Origin: Bacillus renqingensis
GTDB lineage: Bacteria > Bacillota > Bacilli > Bacillales > Cytobacillaceae
Assembly: GCF_016464375.1 (NCBI RefSeq)
Contig: NZ_JADDIU010000012.1
Span: 1-64,000 of the forward strand
DNA: 64,000 bases
Direction of reading: 5' to 3'
Shown: in pieces, positions 47,593 through 56,444 of the stretch
Numbering within the stretch: position 1 is the first letter of the stretch
Layout: each line of letters begins with the position of its first letter
Position numbers and translations under genes: made by a program
The notes under the pieces: model-generated
What the model was told of the DNA's origin: nothing
The model's input: only the letters and a program-made list of their open reading frames with translations
The model's database searches: none

Positions 47593-48531
47593 GTGTCATT
47601 AAAACGTAAAAAGGTTTCTGTTATTGGCGGCGGATTTACCGGGGCAACAACTGCATTTTTGCTTGCGCAAAAAGAGCTTGCCGATGTTGTATTAGTTGAT
47701 ATTCCACAAATGGAAAACCCAACTAAAGGAAAGGCTTTAGATATGCTTGAAGCCAGTCCGGTTCAAGGTTTTGATGCAAAGATTATTGGTACCTCTAACT
47801 ATGAAGATACGAAAGACTCTGACATCGTTGTCATTACGGCTGGTATTGCCCGCAAACCAGGCATGAGCCGCGATGATTTAGTGCAAACGAATCAAAAGGT
47901 AATGAAAAGTGTAACACAAGAAATTGTGAAATACTCACCAAACTGTACAATTGTTGTATTAACGAACCCTGTTGATGCTATGACTTACACTGTCTATAAA
48001 GAGTCGGGCCTCCCTAAAAACCGTGTAATCGGTCAATCAGGCATTCTTGATACTGCACGTTTCCGTACATTTATTTCGCAAGAGTTAAACCTTTCCGTTA
48101 AAGATATTACCGGCTTTGTTCTCGGCGGCCACGGTGACGACATGGTACCGCTTGTGCGTTACTCCTATGCAGGTGGAATTCCATTAGAAACATTAATTCC
48201 TAAAGACCGTCTAGAGGCAATTGTCGAGCGGACAAGAAAAGGCGGCGGGGAAATTGTTAACCTGCTTGGGAATGGAAGTGCTTACTATGCACCTGCAGCT
48301 TCTTTGGTTGAAATGTGTGAAGCCATTTTGAAAGACCAACGCCGTGTATTACCATCTATTGCTTATCTTGAAGGTGAATATGGTTATGAAGGCATTTACC
48401 TTGGTGTACCAACAATCCTTGGTGCAAACGGTATTGAAAAGGTAATTGAGCTTGAGCTAACGGCAGACGAAAAGGCAGCATTGGACAAATCGGTTGAATC
48501 TGTTCGGAACGTAATGAATGTGTTAGCCTAA
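47593..48531 (+). CDS. mdh: malate dehydrogenase
   Basis: NAD-dependent malate/oxaloacetate interconversion; LDH-like MDH type. 312 aa from GTG 47593, matching B. subtilis Mdh length; tandem ATGs at 47584/47587 touch the AGGGG site and are less likely. Rossmann motif [10 protein letters not shown], substrate residues [10 protein letters not shown] (the Arg of the mobile loop), [12 protein letters not shown] and the catalytic His in [10 protein letters not shown]. Asp at the end of the second strand (VLVDIP) fits NAD. Followed by a terminator. Confidence 0.97.
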   Translation: MSLKRKKVSVIGGGFTGATTAFLLAQKELADVVLVDIPQMENPTKGKALDMLEASPVQGFDAKIIGTSNYEDTKDSDIVVITAGIARKPGMSRDDLVQTNQKVMKSVTQEIVKYSPNCTIVVLTNPVDAMTYTVYKESGLPKNRVIGQSGILDTARFRTFISQELNLSVKDITGFVLGGHGDDMVPLVRYSYAGGIPLETLIPKDRLEAIVERTRKGGGEIVNLLGNGSAYYAPAASLVEMCEAILKDQRRVLPSIAYLEGEYGYEGIYLGVPTILGANGIEKVIELELTADEKAALDKSVESVRNVMNVLA

Positions 48532-48542
48532 GATAAAGCGAG

Positions 48543-48580
48543 GTTTGGGAGATGCGGGGGATAACCCTCCACTCCCGAAC
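48543..48580 (+). terminator. mdh terminator
   Basis: GTTTGGGAG/CTCCCGAAC stem with an inner GGGG/CCCT helix and a TTTTATTCTT tail. Confidence 0.8.
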
Positions 48581-48623
48581 TTTTATTCTTACTAATGAAT
48601 TGTTTTAATGAGAGGTGTTTTGC

Positions 48624-49100
48624 TTGCTGTTAGGAAAAAAGAGAAAGCTTGGAAGAAGAATTGAAGAAATATCTGTTGGAGAGAAACTTGCCATTACAGA
48701 ACAAGTCGAAGATAAAGACCTCCTTCTTTATTTAGGATTAACCGATGATGCCAATCCTCTTTATATTCAACATGACTATGCCACACAAACTCCTTATGAA
48801 AAACCAATTGTCCCTAGTATTATGTTAACCGGCATGATTACCTCAGCCATTTCTAAATATCTACCTGGACCGGGAAGTCATATCTTAAGCCAAGAAATCA
48901 ATTTTCCCAATCCTGTATATCATTATGAGAAGGTGGAACTTTTATTTAAAGTAATAGAGGTAAATCATGACGAACATTTTATAACGCTTAGTATTTTCGG
49001 AACAAATAAAACTAAGGAGACAGTTATAAATGGAAAAGTGAAGGTCTCTCCGCCGCATCAGCTGCTTGAAATCCATGGCAGTGCATTAGAAAACTTCTAA
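48624..49100 (+). CDS. MaoC-like hot-dog dehydratase
   Basis: 158 aa from TTG 48624; GAGGTG is 6 nt upstream (an in-frame GTG at 48615 lies inside that site). Single hot-dog fold with YLGLTDDANPLYIQHDYA, the (R)-specific enoyl-CoA hydratase motif region with Asp and His, then PIVPSIMLTGMITSAISKYLPGPG. Expected substrate is a beta-hydroxyacyl thioester, but this is not provable. Sits between mdh and phoPR with a terminator on either side. Confidence 0.85.
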   Translation: MLLGKKRKLGRRIEEISVGEKLAITEQVEDKDLLLYLGLTDDANPLYIQHDYATQTPYEKPIVPSIMLTGMITSAISKYLPGPGSHILSQEINFPNPVYHYEKVELLFKVIEVNHDEHFITLSIFGTNKTKETVINGKVKVSPPHQLLEIHGSALENF

Positions 49101-49105
49101 TAAGT

Positions 49106-49146
49106 AGACGTAAAAAGGAATGTTCTTACATTCCTTTTTTACGTCT
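49106..49146 (+). terminator. terminator before phoP
   Basis: AGACGTAAAAAGGAATG/CATTCCTTTTTTACGTCT, a long stem with A/T tails on both sides. Confidence 0.88.
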
Positions 49147-49224
49147 CTTGGTAAGTAATCTTTTCTAATTTATATTATAATGGGTATATTATCATTTTTG
49201 GCACTAAAATAGTGGGGGGATACA

Positions 49225-49944
49225 ATGAAAACGAAGGTGCTTGTTGTCGATGATGAACAGTCAATCGTTACGTTGCTTCAATATAATTTAGAACAAGCTG
49301 GATTTGACGTTATAACAGCAATGGATGGTGAAGAGGGAAAACGGCTAGCAAAACTTGAATCACCAGATATGATCATTTTAGATCTAATGCTGCCAAAAAT
49401 AGATGGTATGGAAGTTTGTAAACAACTCAGACAAGAGCATATCTCAACCCCAATATTAATGTTAACGGCAAAAGATGATGAACTTGATAAAATACTAGGC
49501 CTTGAGCTTGGCGCAGATGACTATATGGTGAAACCATTTAGCCCAAGGGAAGTAATTGCGCGGGTAAAGGCTATCTTAAGAAGAATACAAGTGCAATCAA
49601 CAGCTTCTGAAGAGAAAGCGGAGGAAGAAGAATTATATATCGAGATTGGAAGCTTAAAAATCTATCCGGAAAAATATGAAGCGTATTTTCAAGGGGGGCT
49701 GTTAGAATTAACATTAAAGGAATTTGAGTTACTCCTCTATCTTGCGCAAAACAAAGGACGTGTACTGACACGTGATCAATTGCTCAGCGCTGTTTGGAAT
49801 TATGACTTTGCGGGTGATACTAGGATTGTGGATGTACATATTTCCCATTTAAGAGAAAAAGTCGAAAAGGACACGAAAAAACCTGTCTATATCAAAACAG
49901 TTCGGGGGCTCGGTTATAAACTCGAGGAGCCAAAGCGAAAATGA
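49225..49944 (+). CDS. phoP: response regulator PhoP
   Basis: OmpR-family transcription factor of the phosphate-starvation response. 239 aa. Receiver domain (1-120) with acidic pair D9/D10, phospho-acceptor D53 (MIILDLMLPK), T/K switch (LMLTAKDDELDK), then a winged helix DNA-binding domain (about 140-235, ILTLKEFELLLYLA region and the RVLTRDQLL recognition helix area). GGGGGG is well placed before ATG. TATAAT at 49176-49181 may be its -10. The stop overlaps the phoR start by 4 nt. Confidence 0.97.
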   Translation: MKTKVLVVDDEQSIVTLLQYNLEQAGFDVITAMDGEEGKRLAKLESPDMIILDLMLPKIDGMEVCKQLRQEHISTPILMLTAKDDELDKILGLELGADDYMVKPFSPREVIARVKAILRRIQVQSTASEEKAEEEELYIEIGSLKIYPEKYEAYFQGGLLELTLKEFELLLYLAQNKGRVLTRDQLLSAVWNYDFAGDTRIVDVHISHLREKVEKDTKKPVYIKTVRGLGYKLEEPKRK

Positions 49945-51359
49945 CCAAGTTTCGGACAAAGCCTCTAATTACACTTATTACTTTGATTATTATAGTATTA
50001 ATTGGAATTGGAATATTGTTTGGTCAGCTAGTTCAAAGCTATTTTTTAGAATCACTGGTTGAAAGCCAAAAGGTAAAAATTTTATGGATCCTTTCCATTA
50101 GTCTTGGTATTACAATCATTGTGATCATTTTACTTGTCATTAGAATGGCTGCAATGTATACAAAACCAATCAAAGCAGCCACTGATGTAGCGATAGAACT
50201 AGCAAAAGGAAATTATCGGGCAAGAACAAAAATAGATCGATTAGATGAAGCAGGAATGTTGGGGACGGCTATTAATAGGTTAGCTGAGAACCTTCAAGAG
50301 CTTGTAAAGGTTCAGGAAATGCAGCAAGACCGCTTGAGTGCCTTGATTGAAAATATGGGTGCTGGATTGATCTTAATTGATAGCCGGGGGTACATAAAAC
50401 TTATCAATAGAGGTTATATTGATATCTTTCAGGTGAATCCAAAGGATTATCTGGATAAACTCTATTATGAAGTCATCGACCAAGAGGAACTTCGTCAATT
50501 AATTGCGGATGTTTTTCGAACAGAACAAAAGGTCAGGAAACAATTATTAATCCCTTTACGGATTGAGAGAAGGTTTTTCGATGTTTATGGTGTACCAATC
50601 ATTGGCTCAAATCATGTTTGGAAAGGGGTATTACTTGTTTTCCACGATATAACGGAACTGAAAAAACTGGAACAAACGCGCAAAGATTTCGTTGCCAATG
50701 TCTCGCATGAGTTAAAGACCCCAGTTACCTCCATTAAAGGATTTGCCGAGACTCTTATGGACGGGGCTATGAATAATCCTGAAACATTAGAAGCCTTTCT
50801 TTCGATTATTTTAAAAGAAAGTGAACGGCTGCAGTCACTCATTGAAGATTTATTAGAACTTTCAAAAATTGAGCAGCAAGGCTTCCGATTAAATCTGAAG
50901 CAATTAGACGTAAATAAATTACTTAAAGATGTTATTACACTTCTTAATGGCAAAGCACAAGCTAAAAATATCCATTTAGATTTTACCAGCGATTCAAAAC
51001 AGTTAATGATAAAAGGGGATATTGACCGCTTAAAACAAGTATTTATTAATTTAATCAGCAATGCCATCAACTATACGCCGGATGGTGGCGATGTGAAGGT
51101 TGTCCTGACAGACGGTGGTGAAAATATCACGGTCCACGTAAAAGATTCTGGAGTAGGAATAAAGCAGGATGAAATTCCGCGGATTTTTGAACGCTTTTAC
51201 CGGGTGGACCGAGCCAGAAGCCGTAATTCGGGGGGGACAGGTCTAGGACTTGCCATCGTGAAGCATTTGGTGGAGGCCCATCAAGGAAATATTATCGTAA
51301 GAAGTGAATTAGGAAAAGGAAGCGAGTTTATTCTTGAACTAAAAAAATCATCAGAATGA
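49941..51359 (+). CDS. phoR: sensor histidine kinase PhoR with short extracytoplasmic loop
   Basis: 472 aa. Two membrane segments (about 8-30 and 47-69) separated by only some 16 residues; then HAMP (about 70-125), PAS (about 125-230), HisKA with His256 (NVSHELKTPVTS) and HATPase with NLISNAINYTPDGG, DSGVGIKQDEIPRIFERFYR and GGTGLGLAIVKHL. B. subtilis PhoR has 579 aa with a folded PAS-like domain outside the membrane; that is missing here. The frame is intact and coupled to phoP, so this is a compact variant, not a broken gene. Confidence 0.95.
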   Translation: MTKFRTKPLITLITLIIIVLIGIGILFGQLVQSYFLESLVESQKVKILWILSISLGITIIVIILLVIRMAAMYTKPIKAATDVAIELAKGNYRARTKIDRLDEAGMLGTAINRLAENLQELVKVQEMQQDRLSALIENMGAGLILIDSRGYIKLINRGYIDIFQVNPKDYLDKLYYEVIDQEELRQLIADVFRTEQKVRKQLLIPLRIERRFFDVYGVPIIGSNHVWKGVLLVFHDITELKKLEQTRKDFVANVSHELKTPVTSIKGFAETLMDGAMNNPETLEAFLSIILKESERLQSLIEDLLELSKIEQQGFRLNLKQLDVNKLLKDVITLLNGKAQAKNIHLDFTSDSKQLMIKGDIDRLKQVFINLISNAINYTPDGGDVKVVLTDGGENITVHVKDSGVGIKQDEIPRIFERFYRVDRARSRNSGGTGLGLAIVKHLVEAHQGNIIVRSELGKGSEFILELKKSSE

Positions 51360-51378
51360 ATCTTAGAAGGTGAAATGA

Positions 51379-54015
51379 ATGGAAAAGAAAAAGCTAGTAT
51401 TGATTGATGGGAATAGTATTGCCTATCGAGCCTTTTTTGCACTGCCGCTGCTTAATAACGACAAGGGAATCCATACAAATGCTGTATATGGCTTTACAAT
51501 GATGTTGATGAAAATTCTTGAAGAGGAAAAGCCCTCTCATATGCTGGTGGCATTTGATGCCGGTAAAACGACATTTCGTCACAAAACCTTTGGAGAGTAT
51601 AAGGGCGGCAGACAAAAGACACCACCGGAATTATCGGAACAATTTCCATTTATTCGTGAACTTCTCGATTGCTTCGGCATTTCGCGATATGAACTTGAAA
51701 ATTATGAAGCGGATGATATCATTGGAACCCTTTCGTTAAGGGCAGAAGCGGACGGATATGAAGTAAAGGTAATTTCGGGAGATAAGGACTTAACACAGCT
51801 TGCATCGAAGGCAACCACTGTGGGCATCACAAAAAAAGGGATTACCGATATCGAGGAATATACGCCGGAGCATATTAAAGAAAAGTATGGGCTTTCTCCT
51901 GAACAAATCATTGATATGAAGGGGTTAATGGGAGATGCCTCAGACAATATTCCCGGTGTACCTGGTGTAGGTGAAAAGACAGCAATCAAGCTGCTGAAGG
52001 AATTTTCCACGCTAGAAAATTTACTTCATTCCATTGACCAAGTGAGCGGAAATAAACTGAAGGAAAAGCTGACGGAATTCACGAATCAGGCGCTTATGAG
52101 CAAACAGCTGGCAACGATTGAAAGAAAGGCACCGATAGAAATAGCATTGTCGGATATTGGCTATGGTGGTTTTGATAGGGAAAAAGTGGTAGACCTGTAT
52201 AAAGAGCTTGGCTTTTCTTCATTATTGGATAAGTTAGGTGAGACGAGCGTTGATTCAGAACCGGAGCAGTTTGAAGAAATTAAGTATACCGTTCCGACTG
52301 AAATAACGGATGCCCTCTTTACTGCTAATAATTATTTCTATGTTGAGATGCTTGATGATAATTATCACCATGCCGATATTATTGGCTTTTCTCTTGTCAA
52401 TGAGAAGGGTGCCTTCTACCTGCCAACTGAACTGGCATTAAAGTCAGAAGTGTTTAAAAACTGGGCAGAGGATGAAAACAGGAAAAAAATAGTTTACGAT
52501 GCAAAGCGTTCAGAGGTTTCTCTAAGAAGATTTGATATCCATTTAAAAGGAACGGATTTTGATATTCTGATTGCATCTTATATCATCAACCCTTCTGAAT
52601 CACAAGAAGACATGAGAGCAATTGCAAAAAAGTATGGTATTCAAAATATCCAATCTGATGAATCTTTCTACGGAAAAGGAGCAAAACAAAAGGTTCCAGC
52701 TGCCCCTATGCTTGCTGAACACCTTGTACGCAAGGCGGTAACGATGTCCAAGTTAAAAGAAAAGCTTGAGGATGAATTAAAAAGTAATGAACAATATGAG
52801 CTATTTACCGAGCTTGAGATGCCGTTATCACTGATATTAGCAGATATGGAGTCAGTTGGTATTAAGGTGGAACGGAGCCGCCTCGAATCAATGGGACGCG
52901 AGCTCAGGTTACGGCTCATCGAAATTGAAGAAAAGGTCTGTGAATTGGCCGGTGAAAAATTTAATATTAATTCACCAAAACAATTGGGCGTTATTTTATT
53001 TGAAAAATTAAACCTGCCGTCATTTAAGAAAACGAAAACAGGTTACTCAACATCGGCTGATGTATTAGAAAAATTAGCACCCCATCATGAGATTGTGAAA
53101 CATATTCTTCTCTATAGACAACTAGGGAAGCTGCAATCGACGTATATTGAGGGTCTGCTTAAGGTCATTGATCCAAAGACAGAAAAGGTCCATACAAGGT
53201 TTCAACAAACCTTAACAGCCACAGGCAGATTAAGTTCCATTGATCCGAATCTGCAAAATATCCCGATTCGTCTGGAAGAAGGCCGAAAGATTCGACAAGC
53301 CTTTGTTCCATCTGAGGAGGGCTGGGTGATTTTTGCCGCCGACTATTCTCAAATTGAACTGCGCGTTCTTGCCCATATCGCCGGAGATGAAAAGCTGATC
53401 CAGGCGTTTAAAGATGATATGGATATTCATACGAAAACGGCGATGGAGGTCTTTCATGTTGATAGGGATGAGGTAACCCCGAATATGAGACGGCAGGCGA
53501 AGGCGGTAAACTTTGGGATTGTCTATGGAATCAGTGATTATGGTCTTTCCCAAAACTTAGGAATATCTAGAAAAGAGGCTGGCAAATTTATTGAGCGCTA
53601 TCTTAATAGCTATCCCGGTGTAAAGGAATATATGGAGGATATCATTCACTCAGCCAAACAAAAAGGCTATGTAACAACTTTACTGCAAAGAAGAAGGTAT
53701 ATTCCGGAAATAACGAGCAGGAATTTTAACCTGAGAAGCTTTGCGGAGCGGACAGCCATGAATACTCCTATCCAGGGAAGTGCTGCTGATATTATTAAAA
53801 AGGCGATGATTGATATGGATGAAGCCTTAAAAGATAAAGGTCTAAAATCCCGATTGTTATTACAGGTGCACGATGAATTGATTTTTGAAACACCCGAAGA
53901 GGAAATTGACATTCTAAAAGAATTAGTCCCATTAGTCATGGAAAATGCAATCGAATTAAATGTACCGTTAAAGGTGGACTATGCATATGGTCCAACATGG
54001 TTTGACGCAAAGTAA
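51379..54015 (+). CDS. polA: DNA polymerase I
   Basis: Repair and Okazaki-fragment processing polymerase. 878 aa. 5'-3' exonuclease domain (1-290; VAFDAGKTTFRHK, ISGDKDLTQL, GLMGDASDNIPGVPGVGEKTA), a vestigial 3'-5' exonuclease domain (about 300-470) in which the catalytic DxE reads VEMLDDN and the later motifs are lost, as in Geobacillus Pol I, and an intact polymerase domain (DYSQIELRVLAH, RRQAKAVNFGIVYG, QVHDELIFE). Hence no proofreading is expected. Starts 19 nt after phoR. Confidence 0.98.
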   Translation: MEKKKLVLIDGNSIAYRAFFALPLLNNDKGIHTNAVYGFTMMLMKILEEEKPSHMLVAFDAGKTTFRHKTFGEYKGGRQKTPPELSEQFPFIRELLDCFGISRYELENYEADDIIGTLSLRAEADGYEVKVISGDKDLTQLASKATTVGITKKGITDIEEYTPEHIKEKYGLSPEQIIDMKGLMGDASDNIPGVPGVGEKTAIKLLKEFSTLENLLHSIDQVSGNKLKEKLTEFTNQALMSKQLATIERKAPIEIALSDIGYGGFDREKVVDLYKELGFSSLLDKLGETSVDSEPEQFEEIKYTVPTEITDALFTANNYFYVEMLDDNYHHADIIGFSLVNEKGAFYLPTELALKSEVFKNWAEDENRKKIVYDAKRSEVSLRRFDIHLKGTDFDILIASYIINPSESQEDMRAIAKKYGIQNIQSDESFYGKGAKQKVPAAPMLAEHLVRKAVTMSKLKEKLEDELKSNEQYELFTELEMPLSLILADMESVGIKVERSRLESMGRELRLRLIEIEEKVCELAGEKFNINSPKQLGVILFEKLNLPSFKKTKTGYSTSADVLEKLAPHHEIVKHILLYRQLGKLQSTYIEGLLKVIDPKTEKVHTRFQQTLTATGRLSSIDPNLQNIPIRLEEGRKIRQAFVPSEEGWVIFAADYSQIELRVLAHIAGDEKLIQAFKDDMDIHTKTAMEVFHVDRDEVTPNMRRQAKAVNFGIVYGISDYGLSQNLGISRKEAGKFIERYLNSYPGVKEYMEDIIHSAKQKGYVTTLLQRRRYIPEITSRNFNLRSFAERTAMNTPIQGSAADIIKKAMIDMDEALKDKGLKSRLLLQVHDELIFETPEEEIDILKELVPLVMENAIELNVPLKVDYAYGPTWFDAK

Positions 54016-54030
54016 AGGGGGGACCTTAGT

Positions 54031-54864
54031 ATGCCGGAACTTCCCGAGGTTGAAACGGTACGAAAAACGTTAACAAAACTAATCCTTGATAAAACAATCG
54101 AAAACATTACTGTCTACTGGCCGAAAATTATCAAAAACCCGTTAGAAGTGGAACAATTTATCGATGCTTTAAAAGGCGAGAGGATTGTCGATATTGGGAG
54201 AAGAGGAAAATTTTTAATTATCTATACAAAGAAATATGCCCTTGTGTCGCATTTAAGGATGGAAGGAAAATACGGGCTTTATCAAAAGAGCGAGCCTTTT
54301 GATAAGCATACACATGTCATTTTTCATTTTACAGATGACACGGAGTTAAGATATCGCGATGTACGTAAATTTGGAACGATGCATTTATATGTAAAGGGAG
54401 AAGAGTTTGCTAGGGAGCCGCTCGTTCATCTTGGTCCAGAACCCTTTTCAGCGGATTTTACGGTAGATTATTTGCAAACGAAATTATCCAAGACGAATAG
54501 AAAGGTAAAACCGGCGCTGTTAGATCAAAAACTGCTGGTTGGTCTCGGTAATATTTATGTGGATGAAACCCTTTTTCGAGCTGGCATTCATCCTGAACGG
54601 CTGGCCAGTTCTCTAACGAAAAAGGAGATTTTCCTTCTACATCGCGAAATAGTTGCCACCTTATCTGAAGCAGTGGAAAAAGGGGGAAGCACCATCCGTT
54701 CGTACGTGAACTCCCAGGGTGAAATCGGCATGTTTCAACTTGAGTTACTAGTATATGGACGTAAGGATGAAGAATGTAAAAGATGCGGACGTACCCTTAT
54801 TAAAACAACTGTTGGGGGCAGGGGTACCCATTATTGCCCACACTGTCAAAAACTTAAACTGTAG
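54031..54864 (+). CDS. mutM: formamidopyrimidine-DNA glycosylase
   Basis: Removes 8-oxoguanine and formamidopyrimidines from DNA and nicks the site. 277 aa. N-terminal PELPEVETVRKTL gives the catalytic Pro and Glu after Met removal; Lys in LRMEGKYG; H2TH region with LLVGLGNIYVDE; C-terminal zinc finger CKRCGRTLIKTTVGGRGTHYC-type with four cysteines. It begins 15 nt after polA, so the two repair genes share a message. Confidence 0.98.
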   Translation: MPELPEVETVRKTLTKLILDKTIENITVYWPKIIKNPLEVEQFIDALKGERIVDIGRRGKFLIIYTKKYALVSHLRMEGKYGLYQKSEPFDKHTHVIFHFTDDTELRYRDVRKFGTMHLYVKGEEFAREPLVHLGPEPFSADFTVDYLQTKLSKTNRKVKPALLDQKLLVGLGNIYVDETLFRAGIHPERLASSLTKKEIFLLHREIVATLSEAVEKGGSTIRSYVNSQGEIGMFQLELLVYGRKDEECKRCGRTLIKTTVGGRGTHYCPHCQKLKL

Positions 54865-54956
54865 AGGATGCTTAAGAGGAGGATAATGAAAACACATTGG
54901 ATAGGCTCCAGCCATATACTATCGTAGTAATTATGGAGGAAGGGGTCCTAGACAAC

Positions 54957-55592
54957 ATGGGTCAGTTATTCTCACTTCTCATTTTAGCCTTTGCTCTAAG
55001 TCTTGACAGCTTTAGTGTCGGCTTAACCTATGGATTAAGAAAAATGGTCATGCCGCTAAAGTCAATAATCATTATTGCCTCCTGCTCGGCTCTTACCTTG
55101 TTAATTGCCATCTCCATCGGACATGGGCTTGAAAGGATATTATCACCAAGAATAACGGCTAGCCTGGGAGGATTTATTCTAATTGCACTAGGTGCATGGG
55201 TTTTGTACCAATTTTTCCGCCCTGATAAAGAAAAAGAAATGCTAAAGCAAGAAAAAACAATCGTAAATTTTGAAATTCGTTCCCTTGGATTGGCTATTAA
55301 CATATTAAAAAAGCCGATGTCCGCCGATTTTGATCAATCTGGGACGATTACTGGAATCGAGGCCTTAATGCTCGGCTTTGCTTTATCCCTTGATTCCTTT
55401 GGAGCCGGGATTGGAGCGGCAATGTTAGGATTTTCGCCCATTTATTTTGCTGCTTCTGTCGCAGTCATGAGCTCATTATTTGTGTTTTTAGGAATTAAGT
55501 GTGGCACTTTGTTACACCGGTTTGATTGGGTACAAAGGTTAACATTCTTGCCGGGGATATTATTAATCATCATTGGAATATGGAAGATTTAA
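54957..55592 (+). CDS. ytaF: sporulation membrane protein YtaF (MntP-like)
   Basis: 211 aa from ATG 54957; GGAGGAAGGGG lies 11 nt before, and family alignment supports MGQLFSLLILAFALSLDS. Six membrane segments in two similar halves; the repeated SLDSFSVGLTYG and SLDSFGAGIGAA each carry the Asp typical of MntP manganese exporters. In B. subtilis the mutM-ytaF-coaE order is the same and YtaF is a sporulation-associated membrane protein; a divalent-metal export role is inferred only. Confidence 0.9.
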   Translation: MGQLFSLLILAFALSLDSFSVGLTYGLRKMVMPLKSIIIIASCSALTLLIAISIGHGLERILSPRITASLGGFILIALGAWVLYQFFRPDKEKEMLKQEKTIVNFEIRSLGLAINILKKPMSADFDQSGTITGIEALMLGFALSLDSFGAGIGAAMLGFSPIYFAASVAVMSSLFVFLGIKCGTLLHRFDWVQRLTFLPGILLIIIGIWKI

Positions 55593-55597
55593 AGTAG

Positions 55598-55650
55598 CAA
55601 TAAAATGCTTAGGCCCATATGCTGGACCATTCTCAAAGTTGAATAATATA
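55598..55650 (-). repeat. decayed remnant of the dispersed repeat (copy G)
   Basis: GCTGGACCATTCTCAAAGTTGAATAA matches the common reverse-orientation terminus (GCTGGACAATTCTC) and a leading AATGCTTAGGCCC is reminiscent of the other end; the centre is lost. Confidence 0.55.
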
Positions 55651-55671
55651 AATATGTGAAAGGATAAGAAT

Positions 55672-56271
55672 ATGACTGTAATTGTCGGTTTAACAGGTGG
55701 GATTGCAAGTGGAAAAAGTACAGTATCCAATATGTTGAAGGAAATGAATATCCCAGTTATTGATGCAGATATAGAATCACGCCTTGCCGTTAAAAAGGGT
55801 GAGCCGGCTTACTTTAAAATCATTTCTGAATTTGGCAGGGAGATTTTACTTCCGGATGGAGAAATTGACAGGGCTAAGCTTGGTTCGATTATTTTTCATC
55901 AAGAGGAGAATCGCCAGCTTCTGAATCAAATTGTTCATCCTGAAGTAAGAAGAAGAATGAACGAGAAGATCGAACAGGCAAAACGTAAGTCTGAACCAGT
56001 AATTGTCCTTGATATCCCATTACTGTTCGAAAGTAAATTAACCTTTATGGTTGATAAAACCATCTTGGTTTATGTTAGTGAGGAAACTCAATTGAAACGA
56101 TTAATGGAGCGGAATCATTTAACTGTTAAGGAGGCAGAGGCGAGAATCCATTCACAAATGCCTTTATCGGAAAAGGTAAGTCTAGCTGATGCCGTGATAA
56201 ATAATAATGGCCGAATAGAAGATACAAAAAAGCAGCTTATGAAGATTTTAGCAGATTGGAATATTCATTAA
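55672..56271 (+). CDS. coaE: dephospho-CoA kinase
   Basis: Last step of coenzyme A synthesis. 199 aa. P-loop GGIASGKST at residues 9-17, VIDADIESR (substrate Asp), HPEVRRRM, and DIPLLFES; the lid region LMERNHLTVKEAEARI is intact. AAAGGATAAGAAT before ATG is a moderate ribosome-binding site. Follows ytaF after the repeat remnant; a terminator follows. Confidence 0.97.
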   Translation: MTVIVGLTGGIASGKSTVSNMLKEMNIPVIDADIESRLAVKKGEPAYFKIISEFGREILLPDGEIDRAKLGSIIFHQEENRQLLNQIVHPEVRRRMNEKIEQAKRKSEPVIVLDIPLLFESKLTFMVDKTILVYVSEETQLKRLMERNHLTVKEAEARIHSQMPLSEKVSLADAVINNNGRIEDTKKQLMKILADWNIH

Positions 56272-56286
56272 AAATGAGCAGATTGG

Positions 56287-56313
56287 AAGAAGGGACTCCT
56301 GAGTTCCTTCTTT
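56287..56313 (+). terminator. coaE terminator
   Basis: AGAAGGGACT-CCTG-AGTTCCTTCT stem followed by TTTTT. Confidence 0.82.
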
Positions 56314-56379
56314 TTTAATGTATTTAAATAAGTAACGATTTAAAAAATAAGCTATTTATTCATCACAATACGGTTTAAA

Positions 56380-56424
56380 TGTGTTATACTAATATCAATA
56401 AAACAGGAAATAAAGTATAACACT
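56380..56424 (+). promoter_or_regulatory. gapB promoter with two CcpN-like boxes
   Basis: TGTGTTATACT (56380-56390) matches the CcpN box TRTGHYATAYW at every position and overlaps an extended -10 (TGTTATACT). On the opposite strand AGTGTTATACT (56414-56424) matches with one mismatch. CcpN represses gapB and pckA during glycolysis in B. subtilis; this arrangement at the -10 and just downstream of the start fits. Confidence 0.75.
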
Positions 56425-56444
56425 AATGCGGAAGGAGCCGTAAA

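Noticed and set aside
50612-51070. 152-aa antisense frame inside phoR
   Set aside because: Shadow of the conserved HisKA/PAS coding region; no start signals or recognisable domain.
49941-51359. phoR as a truncated pseudogene
   Set aside because: Frame intact, start coupled to phoP, two membrane helices and all kinase motifs present; better read as a compact variant.
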